DNA of 56,867 nucleotides. It comes from Flavobacteriaceae bacterium. Its GTDB lineage: Bacteria > Bacteroidota > Bacteroidia > Flavobacteriales > Flavobacteriaceae. Shown piece after piece: positions 42,835-52,700 of the stretch. The notes beneath the pieces are model-generated. The model saw only the letters and a program-made list of their open reading frames with translations, did no database searches and was not told the origin of the DNA. The translations under genes were made by a program, and so were the position numbers. Position 1 is the first letter of the stretch. The number at the start of each line of letters is the position of its first letter. The stretch lies in assembly GCA_947379965.1 (NCBI GenBank), contig CANCPC010000005.1, positions 1 to 56,867 on the forward strand. The letters run 5' to 3'.

Positions 42835-43500
42835 TTAAACTTGACTAATTTGCCCATCAACCATTACGAGTTTTCGGTCGGCCATATTAGCCAATTCTTC
42901 GTTATGGGTTACAATTACAAATGTTTGTCCAAACTCGTCGCGCAATTTAAAAAATAATTGGTGCAAATTTTCTGCAGAAAGGGTATCAAGATTACCGGAT
43001 GGCTCATCGGCAAATATTACCGCAGGCTTATTGATTAAAGCTCTTGCTACCGCCACACGCTGCTGTTCTCCGCCCGAAAGTTCGTTGGGTTTATGGTTTA
43101 TTCGATGGGAGAGTCCAAGATAATCTAATAATTTTTTAGCTTCAATTTCGGTTTCATTTCGAGATTTATTGGCTATAAATGCAGGTATACAAACATTTTC
43201 TAAAGCGGTAAATTCAGGTAATAATTGATGAAATTGGAAGATAAATCCCAAGTTTAAATTTCTAAATTTAGACAAGGTTTTGTCATTCATTTTTAAAATA
43301 TCTTGTTCGTTGATCTGTAATTGAATTCCGTTTTCAACAGTGGGTTTGTCTAATGTTCCAAGGATTTGTAAAAGCGTTGTTTTTCCTGCACCTGATGCTC
43401 CTACAATCGAAACGATTTCCCCTTTTTGAATGTGTAAATCGACACCTTTTAAAACATGAAGTTGATCGTAATATTTATGTATATTTTTTGCCTGAATCAT
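42835..43500 (-). CDS. ABC transporter ATP-binding protein, LolD/MacB-like
   Basis: The 221-aa ATPase has Walker [10 protein letters not shown] (about 33-41), Q-loop [16 protein letters not shown], signature [15 protein letters not shown], Walker [14 protein letters not shown] and switch VTHNEELA. The [16 protein letters not shown] and DEPSGNLD forms belong to the LolD/FtsE/MacB group, where LolD drives lipoprotein release for outer-membrane sorting. Permease genes (lolC/E) are not adjacent, as is common in Bacteroidota. The gene leads a two-gene unit with TIGR02757. ATG start. Confidence 0.85.
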   Translation of the reverse strand: MIQAKNIHKYYDQLHVLKGVDLHIQKGEIVSIVGASGAGKTTLLQILGTLDKPTVENGIQLQINEQDILKMNDKTLSKFRNLNLGFIFQFHQLLPEFTALENVCIPAFIANKSRNETEIEAKKLLDYLGLSHRINHKPNELSGGEQQRVAVARALINKPAVIFADEPSGNLDTLSAENLHQLFFKLRDEFGQTFVIVTHNEELANMADRKLVMVDGQISQV

Positions 43501-43573
43501 TTATTGTTGAGTTTTAACAAAGAAACAAAGATTTTTAAATAGATTGGTTAATAGGAATTTAAAAATATTTTTT

Positions 43574-43876
43574 TTAGTTTTTAAACATAAATCCCAGTCC
43601 TATTTTTTTTAGTAATTTTTTTTCGAAAGCCCAAAAAAAATTATACTGTCCAAAAAGAAAACCTATCGCAACCAAAAGTACTTGATATAATGGGAAAATT
43701 AAAACCAATCGAATTGGAGTAAACCAAACATCTAAATCTTCTTTTTGAATTCCAAGCCAAAAGCAAAATGGTTTGGAAGCCCAAGCCGATACTGAGCCTG
43801 TAACTGCGAACACAACAATTATGATTGCAAATTGCGAATTGGAGTGTATTCCCCAACGTTGTTTTAAACTTTCCAT
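43574..43876 (-). CDS. Small two-helix membrane protein (DUF6787-like)
   Basis: The 100-aa protein begins MESLKQRWGIHSNSQFAII, has two hydrophobic segments (about 16-38 and 55-75) and ends in a basic tail. The starting pattern and length fit a Bacteroidota family that I recall as DUF6787; family identity is a recollection. Function unknown. A -7 box precedes it. ATG start. Confidence 0.6.
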   Translation of the reverse strand: MESLKQRWGIHSNSQFAIIIVVFAVTGSVSAWASKPFCFWLGIQKEDLDVWFTPIRLVLIFPLYQVLLVAIGFLFGQYNFFWAFEKKLLKKIGLGFMFKN

Positions 43877-43892
43877 ACTACTTGAATGATTA

Positions 43893-43900
43893 CAAATCTA
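43893..43900 (-). promoter_or_regulatory. -7 element (TAGATTTG) for the 100-aa membrane protein gene
   Basis: Minus-strand TAGATTTG is 16 nt upstream of the ATG at 43876. Confidence 0.4.
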
Positions 43901-43993
43901 ATGACATTTTGGGTAAAAAAAAATCATCGCCTGAAAGTAAAATTAAAAAATAAATAAGGAACTGTAAGTAAATTAGGCTAATATAAATAAAAT

Positions 43994-44026
43994 AAAGGTC
44001 CATTATTAGCTAATAATGGACCTTTT
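43994..44026 (-). terminator. Terminator of the serC-serA unit
   Basis: A perfect 15-bp palindromic stem (43994-44008 with 44011-44025, core ggtccattatta) closes almost without a loop and is followed on the minus strand by T-rich sequence, 19 nt after the serA stop. Confidence 0.85.
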
Positions 44027-44044
44027 AGTGACTTATTTGACGTA

Positions 44045-44995
44045 TTAGGATAACAAACTGATGATTTGTGATGCTAATTCTGAACCAATTCTATCTTGCG
44101 CTTCTCCGGTTGCAGCTCCAATATGCGGAGTCAAAGAGATTTTTGGGTGCATCAAAATAGTCATTTCTGGTTTTGGTTCGCTTTCAAAAACATCCAATCC
44201 AGCAAAAGATACTTTTCCTGAATCTAAAGCTTTAATTAATGCAATTTCATCAATTACGCCACCACGAGCACAGTTTACAATCCCTACACCGTCTTTCATA
44301 ATTGATAATGCAGCCTCGTCAATAATGTAACCATCTTGAGCGGGAACATGTAAAGTAATGAAATCAGATTCTTTTAATAATGATTCTAATGATTGTGAGA
44401 CGATGGTTGTTGTGATAGATTGACCATCGAAAAATACAACTTTTACATCTACTTGAGGGATAAAACTATCGGCAGCAATAACTTTCATACCAAGACCTAA
44501 TGCCATTTTTGCTGTTGCTTGACCAATACGGCCAATCCCAACAATTCCAAGAGTTTTTCCTCTTAATTCAATTCCGTCAGCATATGCTTTTTTCAAACCA
44601 TTAAAATTTGAATCGCCTTCAAGAGGCATATTTCTGTTAGAATCATGTAAGAAACGAACACCAGAAAGTAAATGAGCAAATACTAACTCAGCTACAGATT
44701 CTGATGAAGAAGCTGGTGTATTGATTACATGAATACCTTTGCTTTTTGCATAATCAACATCTATATTATCCATACCAACACCACCACGACCAATGATTTT
44801 TAATCCCGGACAAGCATCTATAATATCTTTTCGAACTTTGGTTGCACTTCTTACTAAAACTACGCTTACGTTGTTTTCGTTTACGAAATTAGCAACTTGT
44901 TCTTGCGCTACTTTTGTAGTTATAACTTCAAACCCTCCTTTTTCTAAAGCTAGAATTCCACTTTCTGAAATTCCGTCATTGGCTAATACTTTCAT
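44045..44995 (-). CDS. serA: D-2-hydroxyacid dehydrogenase, probable 3-phosphoglycerate dehydrogenase
   Basis: The 316-aa enzyme has an NAD-binding Rossmann fold with GIVGIGRIGQATAK (about 152-165), catalytic Arg in NCARGGVIDE, Glu in the late FESEP region and His in TPHIGAATGEAQ. SerA oxidises 3-phosphoglycerate to 3-phosphohydroxypyruvate, the first step of serine synthesis. The short form here has no C-terminal ACT domain, so it should not be inhibited by serine in the E. coli way. It lies 122 nt downstream of serC, which supports the serine pathway assignment. ATG start. Confidence 0.88.
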   Translation of the reverse strand: MKVLANDGISESGILALEKGGFEVITTKVAQEQVANFVNENNVSVVLVRSATKVRKDIIDACPGLKIIGRGGVGMDNIDVDYAKSKGIHVINTPASSSESVAELVFAHLLSGVRFLHDSNRNMPLEGDSNFNGLKKAYADGIELRGKTLGIVGIGRIGQATAKMALGLGMKVIAADSFIPQVDVKVVFFDGQSITTTIVSQSLESLLKESDFITLHVPAQDGYIIDEAALSIMKDGVGIVNCARGGVIDEIALIKALDSGKVSFAGLDVFESEPKPEMTILMHPKISLTPHIGAATGEAQDRIGSELASQIISLLS

Positions 44996-45117
44996 TTTTT
45001 TTAATTTAAAGATTAAATTTTATAAAATTTAAAGATTCAATCTGGATTATTTTAAGGTAAATATTGAATATTAAAATTGATTTTTTAAAATCTTTCAATT
45101 ATTCAATTTTTGAATAT

Positions 45118-46188
45118 TTAAATTGATTTTTCCAATTCTTTCATTACGTCAACTAATACTTGTACACTTTCTAGCGGCATAGCATTGTACATAGAAGCTC
45201 TATATCCACCAACTGATCTGTGACCCGGCAAACCTACAATTCCAGCTTCTTTCAACATAGCGTTGAAGGTATCAGTATGTGCTTCGTCATTCAATAAGAA
45301 AGTAGCATTCATAATGGAACGGTCTTCAATAACTGCGGCCCCTTTGAATAATGGATTTCTGTCAATTTCAGCATAAAGCAATGCTGCTTTTGCTTTATTA
45401 ATTTTTTCGATTGCAGCAATTCCACCAAGGTTTTTCAACCATTTCAAAGTTTGCAATGAAGCATAAACCGGGAAAACAGGTGGAGTATTGTACATGCTTT
45501 CTGCTTTGATATGTTTTGCATAATCTAACATACTTGGAATAACACGTCCGTTTTTGCCTAGGATTTCTTCTTTGATAACTACCAAAGTTGTTCCTGCAGG
45601 ACCCATATTTTTTTGTGCTCCTGCATATATAATGTCGAATTTTGAAAAATCCAAAACTCTTGAGAATATATCCGAACTCATATCGCAAACGATTGGCATG
45701 TTCAAATTTGGAAATTCCTTCATTTGTGTTCCAAAAATGGTATTATTACTGGTACAGTGAAAATAATCTGCATCTGCAGGAACAGTATATCCTTTAGGAA
45801 CGTTATTGTAATTATCCTCTTTAGAAGAAGCTACAATAACCGTTTCTCCAAAAGTTTTAGCTTCTTTTATTGCTGCACTTGCCCATGTTCCTGAGTCAAG
45901 ATAAGCTGCTTTTCCGTTTTCTTTCATCAAGTTATACGGAACCATTAAGAATTCTAAACTTGCTCCCCCCGCTAGAAAAAGAGCTTGATACCCTTTTCCT
46001 TCAAGTCCTAAAAGTTCAATTGCTAGTGCACGAGCTTCATCCATAACAGCAACGAAGTCTTTGCTTCGGTGCGAAATTTCTAAAATCGACAATCCAGAAT
46101 TATTAAAATCCAAAATGGCTTGTGCTGATTTTTCAAAAACTTCTTGTGGTAAAATACAAGGTCCTGCGCTGTAGTTGTGTTTTTTCAT
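45118..46188 (-). CDS. serC: Phosphoserine aminotransferase
   Basis: The 356-aa PLP enzyme converts 3-phosphohydroxypyruvate and glutamate to phosphoserine, and also serves the equivalent pyridoxal-synthesis step. Typical parts are NYSAGPCILP at the start, LEISHRSKDF, FLAGGASLEFLMVPYNL, the DMSSDIFSR motif and YAGAQKNMGPAG with the PLP lysine (about residue 190), and the end GHRSVGGYRASMYNA. The ATG at 46188 (MKKHNYSAGP) is preferred over a TTG at 46206. It lies 90 nt downstream of the acyl-CoA reductase gene. Confidence 0.95.
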   Translation of the reverse strand: MKKHNYSAGPCILPQEVFEKSAQAILDFNNSGLSILEISHRSKDFVAVMDEARALAIELLGLEGKGYQALFLAGGASLEFLMVPYNLMKENGKAAYLDSGTWASAAIKEAKTFGETVIVASSKEDNYNNVPKGYTVPADADYFHCTSNNTIFGTQMKEFPNLNMPIVCDMSSDIFSRVLDFSKFDIIYAGAQKNMGPAGTTLVVIKEEILGKNGRVIPSMLDYAKHIKAESMYNTPPVFPVYASLQTLKWLKNLGGIAAIEKINKAKAALLYAEIDRNPLFKGAAVIEDRSIMNATFLLNDEAHTDTFNAMLKEAGIVGLPGHRSVGGYRASMYNAMPLESVQVLVDVMKELEKSI

Positions 46189-46278
46189 GGTATAGTTTAT
46201 GTCCAAATTTTAAAAATGCAAATTTCGGTAATACGACTTTAAAAACCGTTATTAATTTAAAAATAATTCAACATTTTT

Positions 46279-47340
46279 TCATTTTGTTGTTAACAAAAAC
46301 GAAATAGTATCCACATTATCGGCATAATCCCATAGATTTGGTCTTTGTGTTTGTCCAAAATCAATACTATTTTCTATGAGGTTATTGCTCACAATACACT
46401 GAATTTGATCACTTTCTGAGTCTAATCGTAATTTTAAATCTTCTAGATTTTCGTAAAATTCATAAAAAACGCTCGAAATTGGCGAGGAAAAACTCGAATC
46501 TTCTTTTAGGGTCAAAAAACCATTATCTAGAAGTTTAAAGTTACTCATTAGAAAAACAGCCTTGTTATAATCGTAATTATTAGCGTATTTTTCATATTGA
46601 ATGACTTCTTGATATTCGAAAATAGCTTCAAAAAAAGCATTGAATGAATAGCCTTTAGGAACAAAAAGTTTAGAAACATTGCGACAACCTAATCCAAAAT
46701 ATCTAAAAATATCTTCACCTAGAGCAACTAATTGTTCTTTAGTTTCTTCTCCGTTTAAAACAGCAACTGAATTTCTGTTTTTTCGAATGATACTTGGTTT
46801 ATCTTTGAAATAATATTCGAAATAGCGCGCTGTATTATTGCTTCCCGTTGCAATAACGGTGTCGAAATTTTCTAATTTTCCTTCTACAAAAGTGATTCTA
46901 TTATATAATTCAGGATCTATTGATATTAAATATTTAGCCAAAAACGGCAATAAAAACTGATCGTTTGAAGATGTTTTTATTAAAACGCTATTCCCAGAAA
47001 TCAATACCGATAGAAAGTCATGAAACCCTACAAGTGGGATGTTTCCAGCTACAATGAGTCCAACTTTTTTTGGTTTGTTTGATTCAAAATTATAAGCACT
47101 TATCCATTGGCGTAAATTTTCTTCAGTTAAAGCATTTGCCCATGATCGTATCGAAAAATAAACGTTTTCAGGTGTGTACCACCCGTTATGGGATTGTGAT
47201 AGTTGTATTAGATTTTCAAAATCTTCAAAAAACATTTCATTGTACAAAACATCAGGATTTTTGCTGTTTTCACCTACTGAAAATTGATTTAAAAACTTCC
47301 CTAGTTCAATAAAACATCTTTTTTTATCGTTTTCTAACAT
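46279..47340 (-). CDS. LuxC-type acyl-CoA reductase
   Basis: The 353-aa protein belongs to the aldehyde-dehydrogenase-like acyl-protein thioester reductase family. Visible parts are VGLIVAGNIPLVGFHDFLSVLISGN (about 93-116, written here only as the family's nucleotide-binding block), IATGSNNTARYFEYYF and the catalytic-type cysteine in YFGLGCRNVSK (about residue 219). LuxC reduces fatty acyl-CoA or acyl-ACP to aldehyde. Without lux genes, a role in aldehyde, wax or unusual lipid metabolism is more likely than light production. It is divergent from a ferredoxin gene and upstream of serC on the same strand. ATG start with a full promoter. Confidence 0.85.
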   Translation of the reverse strand: MLENDKKRCFIELGKFLNQFSVGENSKNPDVLYNEMFFEDFENLIQLSQSHNGWYTPENVYFSIRSWANALTEENLRQWISAYNFESNKPKKVGLIVAGNIPLVGFHDFLSVLISGNSVLIKTSSNDQFLLPFLAKYLISIDPELYNRITFVEGKLENFDTVIATGSNNTARYFEYYFKDKPSIIRKNRNSVAVLNGEETKEQLVALGEDIFRYFGLGCRNVSKLFVPKGYSFNAFFEAIFEYQEVIQYEKYANNYDYNKAVFLMSNFKLLDNGFLTLKEDSSFSSPISSVFYEFYENLEDLKLRLDSESDQIQCIVSNNLIENSIDFGQTQRPNLWDYADNVDTISFLLTTK

Positions 47341-47380
47341 AAGTAATTTGTATATGAATAGTTTTGATTGTAATTTTGTG

Positions 47381-47410
47381 CAAAAATAAGCTATAATACG
47401 TTATAGACAA
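47381..47410 (-). promoter_or_regulatory. Full promoter (TTG - 19 nt - TATTTTTG) for the acyl-CoA reductase/serC/serA strand
   Basis: On the minus strand, TTG (47410-47408) and TATTTTTG (47388-47381) are 19 nt apart, 40 nt before the ATG at 47340. Both elements match the phylum consensus. Confidence 0.6.
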
Positions 47411-47504
47411 TAGATATTAAAAATTGAGTTTAGATAAAATATATTTTATTAATTTAATTAGAATTAGAAAAATTGAATCTAAAATCATAAAAACCTAATT
47501 AAAA

Positions 47505-47855
47505 ATGGCAATAATAATAACAGACGAATGCATCAATTGTGGTGCTTGTGAACCAGAATGTCCAAATACTGCAATTTACGAAGGAGCTGACGATTGGAGA
47601 TATAAAGATGGAACAAAAGTTAAAGGAAAAATAATTTTACCTTCTGGCGAAGAAGTGGATGCAGATGCTGCACAAACTCCTATCTCTGACGATATTTATT
47701 ATATTGTGCCTGGAAAATGTACGGAATGTAAAGGATTTCATGATGAGCCACAATGTGCCGCTGTTTGTCCTGTTGATTGTTGTATTCCAGATGTAGATCA
47801 TGTAGAAAGTGAAGAAACTTTGCTAAACAGACAAGCATTTTTGCACAATGAATAG
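47505..47855 (+). CDS. 2[4Fe-4S] ferredoxin, Alvin (Chromatium) type
   Basis: The 116-aa electron carrier has cluster motif [12 protein letters not shown] (Cys 9, 12, 15, 19) and motif II C-x2-C-x8-C-x3-C (Cys 72, 75, 84, 88), with six extra residues between the second and third cysteine and a C-terminal extension. Those are the marks of Allochromatium-type ferredoxins with very low redox potential. A loop of about 40 residues between the motifs (about 30-70) is unusual. Two further cysteines (92, 93) follow. It is divergent from the acyl-CoA reductase and could supply electrons to a reductive step, but no partner is proven. Confidence 0.92.
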   Translation: MAIIITDECINCGACEPECPNTAIYEGADDWRYKDGTKVKGKIILPSGEEVDADAAQTPISDDIYYIVPGKCTECKGFHDEPQCAAVCPVDCCIPDVDHVESEETLLNRQAFLHNE

Positions 47856-47870
47856 TTTTGAAACTATGAT

Positions 47871-47909
47871 AAAAAAATCCTGAGCTCTTAACTCAGGATT
47901 TTTTTTTTT
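47871..47909 (+). terminator. Terminator of the ferredoxin gene
   Basis: A 9-bp stem (aatcctgag / ctcaggatt, 47876-47884 with 47892-47900) has a 7-nt loop and is followed by at least nine T. Confidence 0.85.
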
Positions 47910-48051
47910 GCTTATATTAAAGTAAAAATTGCACACAAAATCACTCTTATTTATTAGATCCATTTTGTTAGTTATTAGAATTGAATTTCGATAAGGAATA
48001 GATTAGCTTTTATTTAACATTAACTATAATCTTTTGATTTATTTTATTATT

Positions 48052-48059
48052 TAAATTTG
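48052..48059 (+). promoter_or_regulatory. -7 element (TAAATTTG) directly before the 128-aa ORF
   Basis: TAAATTTG ends only 6 nt before the ATG at 48066; a TTG at 48034-48036 is 15 nt upstream, slightly short of the usual range. Transcription would start at or next to the start codon. Confidence 0.5.
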
Positions 48060-48065
48060 TTGCTT

Positions 48066-48452
48066 ATGAAAAGAGTAGTTTTTTTTACTTTATTATTTAC
48101 TGTTTCACTTGTAGTTGGGAAAAGAATTCACTTTAATCAGTGTAAAATTTCTGCTAATTATTTGTCAAATTCGAAAACTTTCATTTATAATCAAGATAAA
48201 ATTTCTGATTTGAATCAAATCTACGTAGCATGTAAAAGCACTGATTTTGATCTTGAAGAGGAATTTTCAAGTAATAATGATTCAAATTCGGATGAAGTAC
48301 TACAGATTAAACCTTCTTATCTTAGTAAATGGTACTTGTCCTATGATTATTTTCTGCATTCTATTTATTGCTCTAATTCCTTTTATAAATTCAAATTGCA
48401 TGTTAGTCTAGCGACACCATTATACATTACTCAAAATGTATTAAGAATTTGA
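48066..48452 (+). CDS. Small exported hypothetical protein upstream of the RND operon
   Basis: The 128-aa protein starts MKRVVFFTLLFTVSLVVG, a likely signal peptide or anchor, followed by an Asn/Ser/Asp-rich polar part with three cysteines (CKIS, ACKS, YCSN) and no recognised domain. The ATG at 48066 is chosen over TTG codons at 48057 and 48060, which overlap the -7 promoter box. It is 165 nt upstream of the RND adaptor gene on the same strand and might share a transcript. Not recognised; it could be a small accessory or unrelated. Confidence 0.5.
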   Translation: MKRVVFFTLLFTVSLVVGKRIHFNQCKISANYLSNSKTFIYNQDKISDLNQIYVACKSTDFDLEEEFSSNNDSNSDEVLQIKPSYLSKWYLSYDYFLHSIYCSNSFYKFKLHVSLATPLYITQNVLRI

Positions 48453-48617
48453 TTTTTTATTTTTTTTATTGTTACTGAAAAATAATACTTTTTTTAAGTA
48501 TTGTTATTCTATTTCTCAATGACCATTTATCGAAAATTCAACTAAACAAATCTTTTGTATTTCACAAATAGTATTGTTTATTTCCATCAATAAATTATTT
48601 AATTATCATTTTAAACT

Positions 48618-49700
48618 ATGAAAAAAATTGCCGTAATTTCAAGCGTATTAGCTATGTTATTCGTTGTTAGTTGTAATTCTAAAAAGGAAGAAAAAGAAGA
48701 AGTTGTAAAATATGCTGTCACTAATCCGATGGTAATTGACACTTCTTTTACAAAACAATATGTTTCTCAAATTAAATCCGTTCGCAATATTGAAATCCGA
48801 TCTCATGAAAAAGGATTTCTTCAAAATATTTATGTAGAAGAGGGGCAAAGCGTTAAAGCAGGACAAATCTTATTCCGTGTTATGTCCAGTTTTCAAGAAG
48901 CTGATTTGTTAAAAGCGCAAGCAGAAGTTAAAACTGCAGAAATAGAATTGCAAAACACCAAAACTTTGGCCGATAAAAATATTATTTCTAAGAATGAATT
49001 AGCAATGGCTTCGGCTAAACTTCAAGGAGCAAAAGCAGAAGTTAGTTCAGCAAAATTGCATTTATCTTATACGACTATTAAAGCCCCGTTTTCAGGTACA
49101 ATAGACAGAATTCCAAAAAAATTGGGAAGCCTTATTGAAGAAGGAGATTTGTTGACCTCTCTTTCGGATAATAGCGCCGTTTATGCCTATTTTAATCTAT
49201 CAGAACCAGAATATTTGAATTATCAAATGAATGTTAAAGATCGTGGGGATAAACAAGTAAGCTTGCTTTTAGCCAACGATGAAACCTATAAAGATAAAGG
49301 AAATATAGAGCTTGTTGAAGGTGAGTTTGATAACAAAACAGGGAATATTGCCTTTAGAGCTCGTTTTCCTAACCCTGATAAATTATTAAGAAACGGACAA
49401 ACAGGAAGTGTAATTATGACTATTCCAATAAAAAACGCTTTGATAATTCCTCAGAAGGCTACTTATGAAATTCAAGACAGAAAATATGTTTTTGTAGTTG
49501 ATAAGAATAATGTCGTAAAAGTGAGAGAAATTAAAATTATTGGAGAAATGCCAGACCTCTTTTTAATTAAAAGTGGGGTTAGTAATACGGATAAAATTTT
49601 GCTAGAAGGTGTTCAAAAAGTGAAAGAAAATGATAAAATAAAAGTAGAGTATCAAAAGCCTGAATATGTATTGAATAAGTTGAAATATAAAGCCAACTAG
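48618..49700 (+). CDS. RND efflux periplasmic adaptor subunit (lipoprotein)
   Basis: The 360-aa membrane fusion protein begins with a lipoprotein signal (lipobox VVSC, Cys19), so it is anchored to the inner membrane by lipid. It has the adaptor layout: lipoyl halves around EKGFLQNIYVEEGQSVKAG (about 65-83) and YTTIKAPFSGTIDRI (about 150-165), an alpha-helical hairpin between them (about 90-140), and beta-barrel and membrane-proximal parts to about 340. It bridges the inner-membrane pump and the outer-membrane channel encoded by the next two genes (23-nt gap to the pump gene). Substrate not predictable; drugs or bile-like compounds are usual. No regulator gene adjacent. Confidence 0.92.
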   Translation: MKKIAVISSVLAMLFVVSCNSKKEEKEEVVKYAVTNPMVIDTSFTKQYVSQIKSVRNIEIRSHEKGFLQNIYVEEGQSVKAGQILFRVMSSFQEADLLKAQAEVKTAEIELQNTKTLADKNIISKNELAMASAKLQGAKAEVSSAKLHLSYTTIKAPFSGTIDRIPKKLGSLIEEGDLLTSLSDNSAVYAYFNLSEPEYLNYQMNVKDRGDKQVSLLLANDETYKDKGNIELVEGEFDNKTGNIAFRARFPNPDKLLRNGQTGSVIMTIPIKNALIIPQKATYEIQDRKYVFVVDKNNVVKVREIKIIGEMPDLFLIKSGVSNTDKILLEGVQKVKENDKIKVEYQKPEYVLNKLKYKAN

Positions 49701-49723
49701 TCCTAATCTAAAAAATATATATA

Positions 49724-52700
49724 ATGTTTAATAAATTTATTGAAAGACCAGTATTGTCGATAGTTATATCGCTTTTGATTGTTCTTATAGGTATTTTGGC
49801 AATGACAACATTGCCAGTTACTCAATTACCTTCCATTTCACCACCAAAAGTAAATGTTACAGCGGATTATCCTGGAGCCAATAACGAGTTATTGGTTAAA
49901 TCAGTTATTATTCCCATAGAAAGAGCCTTGAATGGCGCACCTGGAATAAAATATATCGCTTCGGATGCAGGTAATGATGGTGAAGCCACTATTCAAGTAG
50001 TATTTAAATTAGGAACAGATCCTAATCAAGCGGCTATAAATATTCAGAACAGAGTTTCAACAATTGTAAATAAATTGCCACCGTTAGTAATTCGTGAAGG
50101 GGTAAAAATAACCCGAGAAGAATCGAATAACTTATTGTATATAAATGTGTTCAGTACCGATCCTACAATGGATCAGAAATTTTTGTATAATTATACGGAT
50201 ATTAACTTACTTTCTGAAATTAAAAAAGTAGATGGAGTAGGGGATGCTGATATTATTGGTAATCGTGATTATGCGATGCGTATTTGGTTGAAACCCGACC
50301 GTATGCTTGCCTATAAAGTATCTGCCGATGAAATTATGGAAGCTTTATCAGCTCAAAGTTTAGAAGCAGCACCAGGTAAAACAGGCGAAAGTTCAGGTAA
50401 GAATTCTCAAACTTTTGAGTATGTTTTGAAATATCCAGGGCGATTTACTACAACAACCGAATATGAAAACATAATTATTAAATCGAATCCCAATGGTGAA
50501 ATACTTCGTCTTAAAGATGTTGCTAAAATAGAATTTGGTAGTTCGATGTATGATATTTATTCTAATATCAACGGAAAGCCATCAGCAGCAATCACTATCA
50601 AACAATCTTATGGAAGTAATGCAAGCCAGGTAATTAAAGATGTTAAAGCAAGATTAGAAGAAATCAAGAAATCTTCCTTTCCTAAAGGAGTTGATTATGA
50701 AATAAGTTATGATGCTTCTAAATTTCTAGACGCTTCTATAGAAAAAGTGATACACACTTTACTAGAGGCCTTTATATTAGTTGGTTTAGTTGTGTTTTTG
50801 TTTTTGGGGGATTGGCGTTCTACTTTAATTCCTGCTATTGCTGTGCCTGTTTCTCTTATTGGGACTTTTGTATTTATGCAATTTTTTGGAATTTCGATAA
50901 ACCTAGTCACCTTATTCGCTTTGGTTCTAGCTATCGGAATTGTTGTTGATGATGCAATCGTAGTAATCGAGGCGGTTCATGCCAAAATGGAAGAAGAACA
51001 TTTATCACCCATTAAAGCGACTAAAAAAGCAATGCATGAAATAAGCGGTGCAATTATAGCAATTACATTTTTGATGGCAGCTGTATTTATACCTGTTGCA
51101 TTTATGTCAGGTCCTGTTGGTGTATTTTACAGACAATTTTCGATAACAATGGCATCGGGTATTATTCTTTCTGGGGTAGTAGCCTTGACATTGACTCCTG
51201 CGCTTTGTGCTATGATGCTTAAAAATAATCATGGTAAATCAAGAAAGAAAAGCCCATTGAATAATTTTTTAGATGGATTTAATGCTAAATTCAATCGTTT
51301 AAACGGAAGATACACTTCTATTCTAAGTAAAATTGTAAGCAGAAGAATGGTTACTTTCGGAATTTTAATTGCTTTTTGTGTTGGAATCTTTTTTGTAAAT
51401 AATACCCTTCCATCTGGATTTATTCCAACCGAGGATCAAGGAACAATCTATGCAATTATACAAACACCTCCCGGATCTTCTTTAGAAAGAACAAATGACA
51501 TCGCTCTAAAACTTCAAAAAGTAGCCGAAAAAATTGAGGGCGTACAATCCGTATCTGCTTTGGCTGGGTTTGAAATTCTAACCGAAGGAACAGGATCAAA
51601 TTCTGGAACCTGTCTGGTTAATTTAAAAAACTGGTCGGATAGAAAACGTTCTGCAGTCGAAATTATGAAAGAATTGGAAGAAAAATCCAAAAAAATTACA
51701 GGAGCTTCTCTTGAATTTTTTCAACCCCCTGCGGTTCCTGGTTATGGTGCAGCTGGAGGATTTGAATTGAGATTGCTTGATATTGCAGGTTCTGGCGATT
51801 ACAAAAAAATGGAAACTGTAAATAATGATTTCGTAAAAGAATTAAATAAACGACCAGAATTAGCTTCAACATTTAGTTTTTATAGTGCTAGTTTTCCTCA
51901 ATATATGTTGAAAATCGACAATGATTTAGCCCAACAAAAAGGAGTTACGATAGACAATGCAATGAATACTCTTTCGACTTTAATAGGTAGTAATTATGAG
52001 ATTAGTTTCATAAAATACGATAGACAATACAAGGTAATTGTTCAATCTTCACCTGAATATAGAGCCTTGCCTGAAGATGTTTTAAAACTATATGTAAAAA
52101 ACAATCGCGATGAAATGGTGCCAATTTCTGCATTTATGCACATGGAAAAAGTGTACGGACTATCAGAAATTACGAGACATAACATGTTTAATTCTTCTGA
52201 AATTAGCGGACAATCTGCCCCAGGATATAGTAGTGGAGAAGCTATTAAAGCAATTCAAGAAGTTGCCGCAAAGAGTTTACCAAGAGGTTATGGTATCGAC
52301 TGGGCAGGAATATCTAAAGATGAAGTAGGTCGAGGGAATGAAGCAATTTATATTTTTCTAATCTCTTTACTTTTTGTTTATCTGGTTTTGGCAGCACAAT
52401 ACGAAAGTTTTGTCTTGCCTTTTGCAGTAATCCTTTCGCTTCCTGCAGGTATATTTGGTTCTTTTTTACTGCTTTCTTTTTGTGGTTTAGATAACAATAT
52501 ATATGCTCAAGTTGCCTTTGTAATGCTTATTGGTTTATTGGGTAAAAATGCAGTGCTTATTGTGGAGTTTGCTGTCCAAAAACACGAAGCCGGTGCAACA
52601 CTATTTGAAGCCGCTATGGAAGGTGCAAAAGTTAGATTTCGCCCAATTTTAATGACTTCATTTGCTTTTATTGCAGGATTAATTCCTCTTGTGCTTGCAG

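Noticed and set aside
46279..47340. LuxC homology as a sign of bioluminescence
   Set aside because: No luxA/B/D/E genes nearby, and LuxC-type acyl-CoA reductases are widespread in non-luminous Bacteroidota.
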